Shown: positions 45,791 to 55,224 of the stretch, piece by piece
Position numbering within the stretch: the first letter of the stretch is position 1
Layout: every line of letters begins with the position of its first letter
NCBI RefSeq assembly: GCF_016107655.1
Contig: NZ_JABASX010000005.1
Span: forward strand, 124,001-188,000
Length of the DNA stretch: 64,000 nt
Origin: Brevibacterium antiquum
GTDB lineage: Bacteria; Actinomycetota; Actinomycetes; Actinomycetales; Brevibacteriaceae
Direction of reading: 5' to 3'
Notes under the pieces: generated by a model
Databases searched by the model: none
Seen by the model: the letters and a program-made list of their open reading frames with translations, nothing else
What the model was told of the DNA's origin: nothing
Translations under genes and position numbers: made by a program

Positions 45791-46255
45791 TTATGCTTCC
45801 TTCGGCTTCGCGTCGTAGGTGAGCCAGTTCGTCTTCGTCGCTACCTTGTCATAGAGGACCCGAGCTTGAGCATTGTCGTCGGCAGTGATCCAGCGGACGA
45901 CCGAACGACCCTCGTCTGCGGCGATCTCCTGGAGACGGGCGATGAGTGCACGTCCGGATCCTGTTCCGCGGGCCTGAGGGTCGGTGAAGAGGTCATCGAG
46001 CCAGAGACCGACCGTGCCGGTCGACGGACGCGAGAATCTCCGGAAGTCCGCGATTGCGACGATGCGGCCATCCGCCTCGGCGACCAGGCCTTGGCATTCG
46101 TGTGCTGTATCCATGAGCCAGCCCCACACCCGGGAGACGATGTCCTCGGATTCCGGCAGGTGATAGAACTCGCGGTAGCCGCGGAAGAGCTCACGCCAGC
46201 GAGCCTCGTCTGCCGAGTCAACAGGGCGAACGGAAGTGGTCGACGAATCTGACAT
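45791..46255 (-). CDS. GNAT-family N-acetyltransferase
   Basis: A 154-residue acetyltransferase. The acetyl-CoA site is ARGTGSGRALIARLQEIAAD, preceded by LGLWLDDLF-like strands (GLWLDDLFTDPQ). DDNAQARVLYDKVA is the C-terminal conserved helix. It would acetylate a small molecule or protein amine; the target cannot be read. It converges on the DinB gene. Confidence 0.87.
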   Translation of the reverse strand: MSDSSTTSVRPVDSADEARWRELFRGYREFYHLPESEDIVSRVWGWLMDTAHECQGLVAEADGRIVAIADFRRFSRPSTGTVGLWLDDLFTDPQARGTGSGRALIARLQEIAADEGRSVVRWITADDNAQARVLYDKVATKTNWLTYDAKPKEA

Positions 46256-46334
46256 GACTGTCCGGGCCTTTCCTTATAGTTCTGCGGGGTGACATGTGAG
46301 CGCCGCAAGGCGACATGTACTGCAAGAGTATGTG

Positions 46335-46375
46335 AAAAAGCCTCTGGCCGGGAGGATATTTCCCGAACCAGAGGC
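46335..46375 (-). terminator. Terminator of tRNA-Leu
   Basis: GCCTCTGG pairs with CCAGAGGC, with an inner CGGGA/TCCCG stem. On the minus strand it is followed by TTTTT (46339-46335). It begins 15 bases after the 3' end of tRNA-Leu. Confidence 0.88.
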
Positions 46376-46389
46376 CGTTCTCCGCTCTG

Positions 46390-46471
<82 letters not shown>

Positions 46472-46534
46472 GCGACGTCCTTAAGATTAGCAGGACGAGG
46501 GCGCGATGCTGAAACGATCAGATAACGTAGCCGG

Positions 46535-47008
46535 TCAGGCGGCGTCGATGCCCAAGGCCTTGCGCACACGAGCCACATGACCGGTGGCCTTGACGTTGTA
46601 CTGTGCCAGTTCCACGGCGCCCTCAGCATCGATGACGAGCGTCGAGCGGATGACGCCCTGGACGACCTTGCCGTAATTCTTCTTCTCCCCGAAGGCGCCC
46701 CACTCTTCCATCATGGACTTGTCGGGGTCGGAGAGAAGGTCGAAGTTCAGCCCCTCCTTCTCCGCGAACTTCTTCAGCTTCTCCGGCTTGTCCGGCGAGA
46801 TGCCCAGAACAACCAGTCCGGCAGCAGACAGCGCCGAAAGCGAATCACGGAAGTCGCAGGCCTCGGTCGTGCAGCCGGGAGTCATGGCAGCAGGGTAGAA
46901 GTAGACGACAACCCGCTGTCCCTTGAATTCGCTGAGGGTCACGGACTTCCCATCCTGATTGGACAGGGTGAAATCCGGTGCGGTGTCGCCGACTGACAGA
47001 CGTGGCAT
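46535..47008 (-). CDS. bcp: Thiol peroxidase, Bcp/PrxQ family
   Basis: A 157-residue peroxiredoxin reducing peroxides. VVVYFYPAAMTPGCTTEACD holds the peroxidatic Cys and, five residues on, the resolving Cys, as in PrxQ. The start at 47008 (MPRLSVGDTAPDF) is preceded by GAGGAG. It lies 84 bases downstream of the carboxylase gene and is probably separate from that cluster. Confidence 0.93.
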   Translation of the reverse strand: MPRLSVGDTAPDFTLSNQDGKSVTLSEFKGQRVVVYFYPAAMTPGCTTEACDFRDSLSALSAAGLVVLGISPDKPEKLKKFAEKEGLNFDLLSDPDKSMMEEWGAFGEKKNYGKVVQGVIRSTLVIDAEGAVELAQYNVKATGHVARVRKALGIDAA

Positions 47009-47092
47009 AGTGTCTCCTCTTCTCGTTCGGAACTTCTCCGAAGTTCTCAGTTCACAGACCACTCTAGTCCGAGACCAGGACACAGGTCAGCC

Positions 47093-48835
47093 TCACCCGA
47101 TGCGAGCGATGACCTCACCGACAGCCACCATGTCGCCGACCTTCGCCACCTGCTTCAGGGCACCTGCCGCCGGTGCCTGCACCCGGGTCTCCATCTTCAT
47201 CGCCGACAGCACAGCGACATCGTCGCCCTCGGCCACCTCAGCACCGTCGGCGACGAGATAGTCGACGAGGTTGCCGGGCACTGGAGCGCTCACGGCCCCA
47301 TCCGCAGCGCCTCCCTCAGATCCGTCCGAACCGATAGCACTGGCAGAATCGTTGCCAGCGCCGCCGGCGGTGCCCAGTCCAGCCAGCAGCGCAGCCGGCA
47401 GTCCCAGCCGGGTAAGTCTGCCGTCGATCTCGATGTCCATGCGCTGCAGCGAGGACTCGGGAATCGGTGCCGGCCGGTCCTGCGTCGTCATGCGGGGGAG
47501 GAGCTCGGATTCGATCCACTGGGTGTGAATGCCCAGCTCGGCTCCGGTGAACGCCGGATCCTTAAGAATCTCAAGCGAACAGGGAAGCACCGTGGCAGGC
47601 CCTTCCACGTGCAGTTCCGTGGCAGCAGTGACCGTGCGCGCGATCGCAGAATCACGGTCAGGGCCGTGGACGATGAGCTTGGCGAACAGGGAGTCGAAGG
47701 CCGGTTGTACGCTGTCACCGGCACGGACACCAGCGTCCCAGCGCACCCCGGGGCCACCCGGCACGGTCAGGGTATCGATGCGGCCCGGAGTGGGCAGGAA
47801 GCCGCGTCCCGGGTCTTCGGCGTTGATGCGCAGTTCGATGGCATGCCCGCGGGGCTCGGGAGTCGACGGCAGCGACAGCCCCTGGCCGAAGGCGATCCGG
47901 AACTGTTCGGCAACGAGATCAACTCCGGACACCGCCTCGGTCACGGGATGTTCGACCTGCAGCCGGGTGTTGACCTCGAGGAAGGTCATGGTGGAATCGG
48001 CGGCGAGCAGGAACTCGACGGTGCCGGCACCCCGGTAGTCCACCTCGGCGCAGATGGCCTCGGCCGAACGATGCAGGCGCTCGCGCTGATCGGCGCTGAG
48101 CCCGGGGGCGGGTGCTTCCTCGATGAGCTTCTGATTGCGGCGCTGGGCCGAGCAGTCGCGGTCGCCGACGGCCACGACGCGTCCTTGGCCGTCGCCGACG
48201 ATCTGGACCTCGACGTGGCGGGGACGCTCTAAGAACTTCTCAACGAAGCACTCGGAGCGTCCGAAGGCCTCCACAGCCTCACGGGTGGCCGATTCGAAGG
48301 CGTCGGCGACCTCGGCGAGGTCATGGACGATCTTCATTCCGCGCCCGCCCCCACCATGGGCTGCCTTGATGATGATCGGCAGTCCGTGTTCGGCCGCGAA
48401 GGCCTCGACCTCGCCGGCGTCCTTGAGCGGCCGGTCGATGCCCGGGGCCAGCGGGGCGCCGACCTTCTGGGCCAGTTGGCGGGCGGTGACCTTGTCACCG
48501 AGCGCCGTGATCGTGTCTGCGGTCGGTCCGATCCAGATGAGGCCCGCGTCCTCGACCGCAGCAGCGAATTCGGCGTTCTCGGACAGGAATCCGTACCCGG
48601 GATGAACGGCATCGGCCCCCGACTTCTTGGCCGCGGCGATGATCGCGTCGATGTTGAGGTAGGTCTCGGCCGCACTGGATCCCGGCAGGGAGTAGGCCTC
48701 ATCGGCCAGCTGGGTGTGCATAGCTTCGAGGTCCTGGTCGGCGTAGACGGCGACCGATGTGTGGCCGTAGTGGGAGCAGGCGCGGATGACGCGGACGGCG
48801 ATTTCGCCGCGGTTGGCGATGAGGATCTTCGGCAT
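47093..48835 (-). CDS. Biotin carboxylase with fused biotin carrier domain
   Basis: A 580-residue alpha-type carboxylase. The biotin carboxylase part (1-about 445) includes ILIANRGEIAVRVIRA and the ATP-grasp loop AAHGGGGRGMK, plus VEKFLERPRHVEVQI. The C-terminal BCCP part ends in VLSAMKMETRV with biotinyl Lys 547. Acidic/Gly-rich linker between them. It begins 3 bases after the PxpBC stop, in the 5-oxoproline-type operon. No conventional carboxyltransferase subunit is nearby; the partner may be the PxpBC protein, whose fold matches the urea carboxylase transferase domain. Confidence 0.9.
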   Translation of the reverse strand: MPKILIANRGEIAVRVIRACSHYGHTSVAVYADQDLEAMHTQLADEAYSLPGSSAAETYLNIDAIIAAAKKSGADAVHPGYGFLSENAEFAAAVEDAGLIWIGPTADTITALGDKVTARQLAQKVGAPLAPGIDRPLKDAGEVEAFAAEHGLPIIIKAAHGGGGRGMKIVHDLAEVADAFESATREAVEAFGRSECFVEKFLERPRHVEVQIVGDGQGRVVAVGDRDCSAQRRNQKLIEEAPAPGLSADQRERLHRSAEAICAEVDYRGAGTVEFLLAADSTMTFLEVNTRLQVEHPVTEAVSGVDLVAEQFRIAFGQGLSLPSTPEPRGHAIELRINAEDPGRGFLPTPGRIDTLTVPGGPGVRWDAGVRAGDSVQPAFDSLFAKLIVHGPDRDSAIARTVTAATELHVEGPATVLPCSLEILKDPAFTGAELGIHTQWIESELLPRMTTQDRPAPIPESSLQRMDIEIDGRLTRLGLPAALLAGLGTAGGAGNDSASAIGSDGSEGGAADGAVSAPVPGNLVDYLVADGAEVAEGDDVAVLSAMKMETRVQAPAAGALKQVAKVGDMVAVGEVIARIG

Positions 48836-48838
48836 GAT

Positions 48839-50506
48839 TCAGTGTCCGTTCTCCGGTGAGTCGTGTGTGTGGTCGGCGTCGTTCTGTCGAGGGTCGTCGG
48901 TGACGAAGCGGATCTTGACCCCGGGTGCCAGCTGTGCTGCCAGGTCCGTGTCATCGACGCTGGCGATGATCGGATAGCCGCCGGTCAGCGGGTGGTCGGG
49001 GCCGAAGAGCACAGGCTGTCCGTTCGGCGGGACCTGCAGTGCCCCGGTGACAGCGCCCTCGCTGGGCAGCTCACCGGTACGGGCGCGTTCGAGTGGGACG
49101 ACGCCGGCGAGCCTGAGCCCGACGCGATCGGATTCGTGGGTGACCGTCCATTCCTGGCCCAGCAGAGTCTCGAATCCTGCCGAGGTGAACCAGTCACCAC
49201 GCGGTCCCAAGGTCACCGACATCTCGATGGTCTCTCCCGGTGCGGGCAGATGCCGTTCGTGGCCTGAGCCGCGGGCCGGATCGACGAGGTGGGGTGCCGA
49301 CTCCGGTCGACCGAGGGCAACCGTCGTGTCCGGTTCCAGTGGTGCCGGGCCGAGATGGGCCAGGGTATCGGCCGAGGCGCTGCCCAGTGCGGTCTCCGTC
49401 TCGATCCCGCCCCGGAAGGCGATATAGGCTCGGGTCCCGCGCTCGGTCATGCCGAGTTCGAGTTCGTCCCCGTTGTCCAGTGAGAAGGCCTCGCCGAGGT
49501 GGTGCCGGAACACGGCACCTTCGGCAGATGTCACGGTGATCGCGGCATAGGCCCCGGTCACAGCGGCCACACCGGCACCGTTGATGGCCAGCTTCGTCCC
49601 ACCGCCGAAGCTCTCCAGCCCGGCCGTGGTCTCGGCATTGCCGACGAGGCGGTTGGCGGCCTGCAACGCCGAACGGTCGGCGGCTCCGGCGCTTGAGACG
49701 CCCATGGCGGCGAAGCCGGGCCGTCCGAGGTCCTGGATGAGCAGCTGAAGTCCGGGGCGAATGACCGTGAAGGCATGCGCCGATGCGACTTCTCCCGGCT
49801 GTGACGATGACTCCGGCTGCGCAGGCGCACCCTGCTGCGACGATGAGGATTCTGCGCTCGCCTCGGCGACCGTGAGTGATTCCCGCTTCGCCTCGCGGAA
49901 GGTCACGATGGTCCCGGGGACGAACAGGGCCGGCGGTTCGCGTTCGAGGTCCCAGAGTGTGGCGTCGGTGCGCCCGATGAGCTGCCAACCGCCGGGGGAA
50001 GCACGAGGGTAGACGCCGGTGAATTCCCCGGCCAGGGCCACAGCTCCGACGGGCACACGGGTGCGTGGTGAGGACCGGCGGGGAACGGTGAAGATCGGAT
50101 CGTCACCGGCCAGGTAGCCGAATCCGGGGGCGAATCCGGAGAACGCGAACTGCCAGCGTGCGCGCTGATGCCGGGTGATCACCTCGGCGGTCGACAGCGA
50201 CAGAAGATCAGCCACCTCGGTGAGGTCCTCGCCGTCGTAGTGGACGTCGATCGTGACCTCACGGGGCTCGGTCGAGTCCGTGCCTGTGTGCTCGAGACGG
50301 CGGATCCGGTCGGCAAGCACCGGCGCCGAGGTGCGGGCCGGGTTGAAGCGAATGAGCACGGTTCGGGCGGCTGGGACCAGTTCGTCGACGCCGTCGAGCT
50401 CGGCTGCCTCCAGCGCTTGGTGCAGGTGCATCGTCGAGGCCAGGTCGGGACATTCAACGAGGAGATGACGGCGAGAGGCGGTGTGGAAGTCGAGGTCGTC
50501 GATCAT
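48839..50506 (-). CDS. Fused PxpB-PxpC (KipI-KipA) protein
   Basis: A 555-residue fusion of 5-oxoprolinase subunits B and C. Residues about 1-220 are the AHS1/KipI domain ([20 protein letters not shown], ending with [17 protein letters not shown]). Residues about 255-555 are AHS2/KipA ([40 protein letters not shown], then RIGLRLAG-like VGLRLAGV). An Ala/Gln/Ser-rich linker joins them. The ATG at 50506 overlaps the DUF1445 stop by 4 bases. With PxpA it should hydrolyse 5-oxoproline using ATP. Related domains form the carboxyltransferase of urea carboxylase. Confidence 0.9.
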   Translation of the reverse strand: MIDDLDFHTASRRHLLVECPDLASTMHLHQALEAAELDGVDELVPAARTVLIRFNPARTSAPVLADRIRRLEHTGTDSTEPREVTIDVHYDGEDLTEVADLLSLSTAEVITRHQRARWQFAFSGFAPGFGYLAGDDPIFTVPRRSSPRTRVPVGAVALAGEFTGVYPRASPGGWQLIGRTDATLWDLEREPPALFVPGTIVTFREAKRESLTVAEASAESSSSQQGAPAQPESSSQPGEVASAHAFTVIRPGLQLLIQDLGRPGFAAMGVSSAGAADRSALQAANRLVGNAETTAGLESFGGGTKLAINGAGVAAVTGAYAAITVTSAEGAVFRHHLGEAFSLDNGDELELGMTERGTRAYIAFRGGIETETALGSASADTLAHLGPAPLEPDTTVALGRPESAPHLVDPARGSGHERHLPAPGETIEMSVTLGPRGDWFTSAGFETLLGQEWTVTHESDRVGLRLAGVVPLERARTGELPSEGAVTGALQVPPNGQPVLFGPDHPLTGGYPIIASVDDTDLAAQLAPGVKIRFVTDDPRQNDADHTHDSPENGH

Positions 50507-51327
50507 TGGCGGTAGTTGCCTTCCGGCGCATCGGTGATGAACATTCGGCCCGGGGAGTGCGTGATCGCGAACGGTGGGGCCGAGGCCTGGATGGCGAGCT
50601 GAGGTGTGACTCCGCACGCCCAGAAGACGGGGATGTCTCCGTCCTCGATTGCCGGGGCATCGCCGAAGTCGGGGGAGTGGAGGTCGGTGATGCCGATCTG
50701 TTCGGGTTCACCGATGTGGACGGGGCCACCGTGGACGGCGGGGAAGCGGTCGGTGATGCGCACCGCCTCGGCGACCTGTCGGGCAGGGATGGGGCGCATG
50801 GACACGACCATATTGCCGTGGACCCGACCGGCGGGCTGGCAGGCGATCGAGGTGGAGTACATGGGGACGTTGCGGCCGGCATCCTGGTGGCGGATCGGGA
50901 TGCCCGCGTCCAGCAGCCCGGTCTCGAAGGTGAAGCTGCACCCGATGAGGAAGGACACGAGGTCGGGATGCTGGGACCAGGCAGCACTGGCGTCGTCGAC
51001 CTCGTCGACGAGCGACCCGTTCTCCCACAGTCTGTAGCCGGGAATGTCGGTGCGCAGGTCACTGCCCGGGGCCAGGGCTGATTCGACCTGCCCAGGCTCG
51101 AGGACGTCGATGACCGGGCACGGCTTCGGATTGCGTTGGGCGAAGAGCAGCATGTCGAAGGCCCAATCGGCCGGAACCGCGATGAGGTTGGCCTGAACCA
51201 GACCAGGAGCCAGACCCGAGGTCGGTTCCGTGGACCCGGCCCGGATGCGCTCGCGGGCCTGCGTCCCAGCCGAGGTCTTTGCCCCAGCCGATTTCTGTGC
51301 CCCAGTGGAAGGTCGTGCGCTGCTCAT
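50503..51327 (-). CDS. DUF1445 (UPF0317) putative hydro-lyase
   Basis: A 274-residue protein of the family that includes B. subtilis YcsI. Motifs are [33 protein letters not shown] and [12 protein letters not shown], then [11 protein letters not shown]. The activity is unproven; relatives form part of mitochondrial D-glutamate cyclase, which connects to 5-oxoproline. The first 35 residues are low complexity. It overlaps both neighbours by 4 bases, evidence of tight coupling. Confidence 0.88.
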   Translation of the reverse strand: MSSARPSTGAQKSAGAKTSAGTQARERIRAGSTEPTSGLAPGLVQANLIAVPADWAFDMLLFAQRNPKPCPVIDVLEPGQVESALAPGSDLRTDIPGYRLWENGSLVDEVDDASAAWSQHPDLVSFLIGCSFTFETGLLDAGIPIRHQDAGRNVPMYSTSIACQPAGRVHGNMVVSMRPIPARQVAEAVRITDRFPAVHGGPVHIGEPEQIGITDLHSPDFGDAPAIEDGDIPVFWACGVTPQLAIQASAPPFAITHSPGRMFITDAPEGNYRQ

Positions 51328-52124
51328 CGACCTGCACCGGCGAACGCAGCGATCCTCACACCCGAGGATTCGAGGAGCTCACGTGCTGCGCGGGCCATGT
51401 CGATCGAACCCTGACTGTCGCCGTGGAAGCAGATCGACTGGGCGTCGACATCGACGAGGCTGCCGTCGATGGCCTCGACCTGCCCGGTCTGGACGAGCCT
51501 GAGCACGCGTGCGGCCACGGCTTGCGGGTCATGCAGCACTGCATGGGGTTCTGTGCGAGCGACCAGCGAACCGTCGGGGTTGTAGGAGCGATCGGCGAAG
51601 GCCTCGGCCGCAACCTTCAGCCCCGCCTCGGCGGCGACGCGGTTGGCCACGCTGCCGGCCAGACCGAGGAAGACCAGGGAGGAGTCGACGGCCTTGACCG
51701 CGTCGACGACGACCTTGGCCTGCGCCTCGTCACGAACAATGGCGTTGTAGAGGCCGCCATGGGGTTTGACGTAGGCGACCGAGCCGCCGACGGCTGCAGT
51801 CAGGCCCAGGAGGGCACCGATCTGGTATTCGACCTGTGCCTGCAGGGTCGCTGCCGGAACGTCGAGGGGTCGGCGGCCGAAGCCCTCGTAGTCGTCGTAG
51901 CCGGGGTGAGCGCCGATGACGACTCCGCCCTGCGTTGCCGCTGCCAGAGTCGTCCGGATGCCCTCAGGGCTGCCGGCGTGGAATCCGCAGGAGACGTTGG
52001 CGCTGGAGACCAGGCCCAACATGGCCGAATCGTCGCTGACGACGCGGTCGGGAACGTTCTCCCCGAGGTCCGAGTTGAGGTCGATGCTCACCGTGCTGGT
52101 GGCGTTCGTATCTGTGGCGGTCAT
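51324..52124 (-). CDS. pxpA: 5-oxoprolinase subunit A (LamB/YcsF family)
   Basis: A 266-residue Pxp[50 protein letters not shown] and SICFHGDS are the family motifs, rich in His/Asp for catalysis. The ATG at 52124 follows the permease stop by 2 bases and has GGAGGGTGACA. It acts with PxpB and PxpC to open 5-oxoproline to glutamate with ATP. Confidence 0.94.
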   Translation of the reverse strand: MTATDTNATSTVSIDLNSDLGENVPDRVVSDDSAMLGLVSSANVSCGFHAGSPEGIRTTLAAATQGGVVIGAHPGYDDYEGFGRRPLDVPAATLQAQVEYQIGALLGLTAAVGGSVAYVKPHGGLYNAIVRDEAQAKVVVDAVKAVDSSLVFLGLAGSVANRVAAEAGLKVAAEAFADRSYNPDGSLVARTEPHAVLHDPQAVAARVLRLVQTGQVEAIDGSLVDVDAQSICFHGDSQGSIDMARAARELLESSGVRIAAFAGAGR

Positions 52125-52126
52125 TG

Positions 52127-53407
52127 TCACCCTCCGATTCCGATCATTGCGAAGATGGGGCCGACCGATCCGACGGCCGTGTACCACATCACCAGTGTTG
52201 CCGCGGTGCCGATGATCAGCAACCACTTGGGGTACTTGTCGACTCGCAGCAGTCGTGGCCTGAACCAGCCGATGTACATGAAGATCGTCAGGCCGATCGG
52301 CAGGATGAGTCCGTTGAATCCGCCGACGAAGACGAGCAGGGTCGCCGGAGCTGTTCCGACGATGAGGTAGACGATGAGGGAGACGGTGATGAACGCGACC
52401 GTGGCCAGCTGCAGCGGCCATCCCTTGCCGAGGCGTTTGGAGAACGCGGACAGGAAGGTCGCCGAGGTGTAGGCCGCCCCGATCACAGAGCTCAGTGACG
52501 CGGCCCAGAAGATGGCACCGAAGATGCGCATTCCGGCATCGCCGAGGACGGCTGCGAACGCCTGACCGGCAGGGTTGGCGGCCTGACCGCTGAGGTCGAG
52601 GGCGACTCCTGAGGCGACGACGCCGAGGATGGCCAGGAACAGGATGTAGCGCATGACGCCGGTGACGAGGATGCCTGTGAGCGCCGAGCGCATCACTGAG
52701 GGAGCATGTTCCGGTCCGGTCTTGCCCGAGTCGAGGTAGCGGTGGGCTCCCGAGTAGGTGATGTAGCCGCCGACGCTGCCGCCGACGATGGTCGTGATGG
52801 TGGCGAAGTTGATGGTGTCGGGCAGGAAGCTCTGCTTGATCGCCTCACCGACCGGTGGGTCGGAGGCGATCGCGACGATGACGGTGAGGACGATCATTCC
52901 GACGCCGAGGACCATGACGACGGTGTCGACGACCTTGCCTGCGCGTTTGAACAGGAAGATGCCGATGGCCAGCACACCGGTGAGCAGACCACCGAGCTTC
53001 GGGTCGATGCCGAGGAGGGCGTTGAGTCCCAGCCCGCCGCCGGCGATGTTGCCGATGTTGAAGGCCAGACCGCCGATGACGATGAGGATCGACAGGAGGA
53101 TGCCCGTGCCCGGGATGGCGCTCGAGGCGAGTTGAGCCGCACGTTTGCCCGAGGACGTGATCATGCGCCACACATTGAGCTGGATGGCGATGTCGATGAG
53201 GATCGAGATGAAGATGGCGAAGGCGAAGGCTGCGCCCATCTGGGCGGTGAAGGTCGCCGTCTGTGTGATGAATCCCGGGCCGATCGCCGAGGTGGCCATG
53301 AGGAAGATCGCGCCGAGGATCGCGCTGCGGCTGACCTTGACCGAAGACTTCGCTGTCTGGTCATCGGGCACCTGGTCGTGCGGCGTCTGCTCTTGTGGCT
53401 GTGACAT
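52127..53407 (-). CDS. NRAMP-like permease (YcsG type)
   Basis: A 426-residue membrane protein with about 11 helices. It belongs to the NRAMP fold group found in YcsG/pxp clusters. The metal-binding DPGN motif of true NRAMP proteins is replaced by AIGPGFITQ, so it probably does not carry metal. As first gene of the operon, it is likely the importer of 5-oxoproline or a related acid. This is inferred from context. Confidence 0.85.
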   Translation of the reverse strand: MSQPQEQTPHDQVPDDQTAKSSVKVSRSAILGAIFLMATSAIGPGFITQTATFTAQMGAAFAFAIFISILIDIAIQLNVWRMITSSGKRAAQLASSAIPGTGILLSILIVIGGLAFNIGNIAGGGLGLNALLGIDPKLGGLLTGVLAIGIFLFKRAGKVVDTVVMVLGVGMIVLTVIVAIASDPPVGEAIKQSFLPDTINFATITTIVGGSVGGYITYSGAHRYLDSGKTGPEHAPSVMRSALTGILVTGVMRYILFLAILGVVASGVALDLSGQAANPAGQAFAAVLGDAGMRIFGAIFWAASLSSVIGAAYTSATFLSAFSKRLGKGWPLQLATVAFITVSLIVYLIVGTAPATLLVFVGGFNGLILPIGLTIFMYIGWFRPRLLRVDKYPKWLLIIGTAATLVMWYTAVGSVGPIFAMIGIGG

Positions 53408-53501
53408 GGGGTCTCCAAGTTGCCTGAAATGTGGTCTGCATCCCGATGCGATAGGGGGCCAGCCGCGGTGGTGGTCCGCATCACTATCGGAGAAGCGTTA
53501 G

Positions 53502-53527
53502 ACAATCTAGCATGGATTGTTCAACAA
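53502..53527. promoter_or_regulatory. Candidate GntR operators in divergent promoter
   Basis: ACAATC-N7-GATTGT (53502-53520) overlaps TTGTT-C-AACAA (53517-53527), both perfect dyads, in the 202-bp gap between the pxp operon and its divergent GntR gene. FCD-type GntR proteins often bind TTGT/ACAA dyads. Confidence 0.6.
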
Positions 53528-53609
53528 GAATAGATCTGAGTCACAATGCAGTTCTGGAATTGTCCTCACGATTCTGGGCCATTTGTTACCCGATCACTAG
53601 GATGGAACC

Positions 53610-54248
53610 GTGAATCACGAATCGTCCCTGGTCAATCAGCTCACCGACCGACTCATCGCCGGCGAGCTTCGCCCCGGTGCCCGTTTGTCCGAAGCTGCCT
53701 TGGCGAAGGAATTCGATGTCTCCCGGAACACGCTGCGCGAAGCCTTCCGTGTGTTGGGGGAGCAGGGGCTGGTCAATCACATCCCCCATCGGGGGGTCTC
53801 GGTGGCCTCGCCGAACACTTCGGACGTCATCGATATCTACCGGGTGCGGCGGCACATCGAATGCTCTGTGCTCGAGAACGCTCCGAAGAACCACCCGGGC
53901 GCCGAGGAGATGCGCCGGGCCGTCGAGGGTGCGCACGCGGCCGCGGCCGCCGATGATTGGCTGCGGGTGGGGACACTGAACATGTCCTTCCACAATGCCG
54001 TGGTCTCACTGTCGGACAGCTCGCGTCTGATGCGCTCATTCGGGAACGTGCTGGCCGAGCTGCGCCTGGCCTTCCTCAAGGTCGAGGTCCTCGACTTCCT
54101 CCATGCGCCGTTCGTCGAACGCAACCAAGAGGTCCTCGACGCCTACCTCAATGAGAGCCCGAGGGGAGCGGCCGCGAAACTCGGAGCCTACCTCGGTGAC
54201 TCCGAACGTCAGGTCCTCGGCGCATATGCGCGGGCTGGCCAGGCCTGA
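53610..54248 (+). CDS. GntR-family regulator, FCD type (pxp cluster)
   Basis: A 212-residue regulator starting GTG. The HTH is LSEAALAKEFDVSRNTLREA with FRVLGEQGLVNHIPHRGVSV as wing. The FCD domain contains VRRHIECSVLENA and NMSFHNAVVSLSDS. Divergent from the 5-oxoproline-type operon, which it most likely controls in response to an acid ligand. Confidence 0.92.
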   Translation: MNHESSLVNQLTDRLIAGELRPGARLSEAALAKEFDVSRNTLREAFRVLGEQGLVNHIPHRGVSVASPNTSDVIDIYRVRRHIECSVLENAPKNHPGAEEMRRAVEGAHAAAAADDWLRVGTLNMSFHNAVVSLSDSSRLMRSFGNVLAELRLAFLKVEVLDFLHAPFVERNQEVLDAYLNESPRGAAAKLGAYLGDSERQVLGAYARAGQA

Positions 54249-54267
54249 GCGCACTGATCTCAGCACA

Positions 54268-54283
54268 GGGCCCGCCCGGGCCC
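54268..54283 (+). terminator. GC hairpin after the GntR gene
   Basis: GGGCCC-GCCC-GGGCCC, 20 bases after the stop. It lacks a T-run, so termination is only probable. Confidence 0.4.
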
Positions 54284-54395
54284 GACTGCTAGACTGAGTA
54301 CGACGTGTTTGTGCAAATTGCATACGCCCATGTCGGCCCAGAGCCTGCATGTCTAACGGCAGATCAGACAGTGGTCGATCTGCAAGGAGTGCGCA

Positions 54396-54632
54396 ATGAA
54401 GTATGCACCATATCTCTGTCCCGACTGCTACGGCCGTCTCATTGACACCGCCGCTGCTGCGGATCCCGGTGAGGGAATCAACCTGAACCCCATGCTTGAG
54501 TGCGCAGACGGCTGCGGCGTTTCGGAGAACGCTCTCAAGCCGTATAGAACCCGAATGAATGGCAGGGCCCGACCAGCAGGCAGGGCACCGGCCCGATCTG
54601 CGGCTAAGGTGCCGGCTCGACGCCAGCGCTAG
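54396..54632 (+). CDS. Small zinc-ribbon-like protein, 78 aa
   Basis: Starts MKYAPYLCPDCYGRL and has CADGCG further on: two Cys pairs (CPDC and CADGC) as in a zinc ribbon. The C-terminal third is Arg/Ala/Pro-rich (RARPAGRAPARSAAK), suggesting nucleic-acid contact. AAGGAG lies 6 bases before the ATG. A 7-bp inverted repeat (54359-54365/54377-54383) abuts the ribosome binding site and might modulate translation. Not a recognised family; the real-gene call rests on the start signal and Cys pattern. Confidence 0.6.
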   Translation: MKYAPYLCPDCYGRLIDTAAAADPGEGINLNPMLECADGCGVSENALKPYRTRMNGRARPAGRAPARSAAKVPARRQR

Positions 54633-54674
54633 CCGACTGGCGCCTACCCTGGTATCTGCCATGAAAGATAGACA

Positions 54675-54711
54675 AGAAACCGCCGTCCGGATCATCCGAA
54701 CGGCGGTTTCT
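54675..54711 (-). terminator. Bidirectional terminator after tRNA-Lys
   Basis: AGAAACCGCCGT-C-CGGAT pairs with ATCCG-A-ACGGCGGTTTCT, one mismatch. T-rich on both sides (TTCTTCTC on plus; GTCTATC on minus). It serves tRNA-Lys on the minus strand and probably the zinc-ribbon gene on the plus strand. Confidence 0.8.
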
Positions 54712-54717
54712 TCTCTG

Positions 54718-54793
54718 TGGTGCACCCCCCGGGACTTGAACCCGGAACCCACTGATTAAGAGTCAGTTGCTCTACCAATTGAGCTAGAGGTGC
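54718..54793 (-). tRNA. tRNA-Lys (anticodon CUU)
   Basis: Acceptor GCACCTC pairs with GGGGTGC (one wobble). The anticodon arm ACTGA-CTCTTAA-TCAGT gives CTT. The T-loop TTCAAGT is present and CCA is encoded at the 3' end (54720-54718). Confidence 0.95.
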
Positions 54794-54903
54794 GAGCTGC
54801 GCTTGCCGCGCAACGAGAATTAATATTACTCAGGTTGCCAGGGTTCTTGCAAACTGAGAACCGCTCATTTGAGGTTTTGTGAGGTAGCTCGCATCCCTGC
54901 AGG

Positions 54904-55224
54904 TCAGAGGTACATCCCGGATCTCGATTGTTCCGCCGGTTCTGAGATCGCGTGGACGTCGCGCTCACGCAGGAGCACATACGCGCTCCCCTCGAGCTCC
55001 ACCTCGGCGAGTTCCTCAGGGTCGTAGAGGACTGTGTCGCCGAGGTTGGCCTGCCTTACGTGTGGGCCGGCCGCGACGACCTTGCCCCACACGAGACGTT
55101 TCCCCATGCTTGCGGTTGCCGGGATCACGATCCCGGCCGAGGATTTGCGCTCCCCGGCCTCCTCACCCGGATCCAGAAGGATCCGGTCATGCAGCATGCG
55201 GATCGGCAGAGAAGCGTCAGCCAC
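54904..55224 (-). CDS. GroES-like co-chaperonin family protein
   Basis: A 106-residue protein with the Cpn10 fold: LPIRMLHDRILLDPGEEAGE, SSAGIVIPATASMG, then GKVVAAGP and DTVLYDPEEL, ending VLLRERDVHAI. The GTG at 55224 overlaps the DUF3618 stop by 8 bases; an ATG nine codons later is the alternative. No GroEL gene is adjacent, so this is a stand-alone paralogue, not the main groES. The mobile loop is the segment ERKSSAGIVIP. Confidence 0.82.
   Translation of the reverse strand: MADASLPIRMLHDRILLDPGEEAGERKSSAGIVIPATASMGKRLVWGKVVAAGPHVRQANLGDTVLYDPEELAEVELEGSAYVLLRERDVHAISEPAEQSRSGMYL

Noticed and set aside
54304-54322. TGCAAATTGCA palindrome as an operator
   Set aside because: A short 11-bp palindrome could arise by chance; no link to a regulator could be shown.
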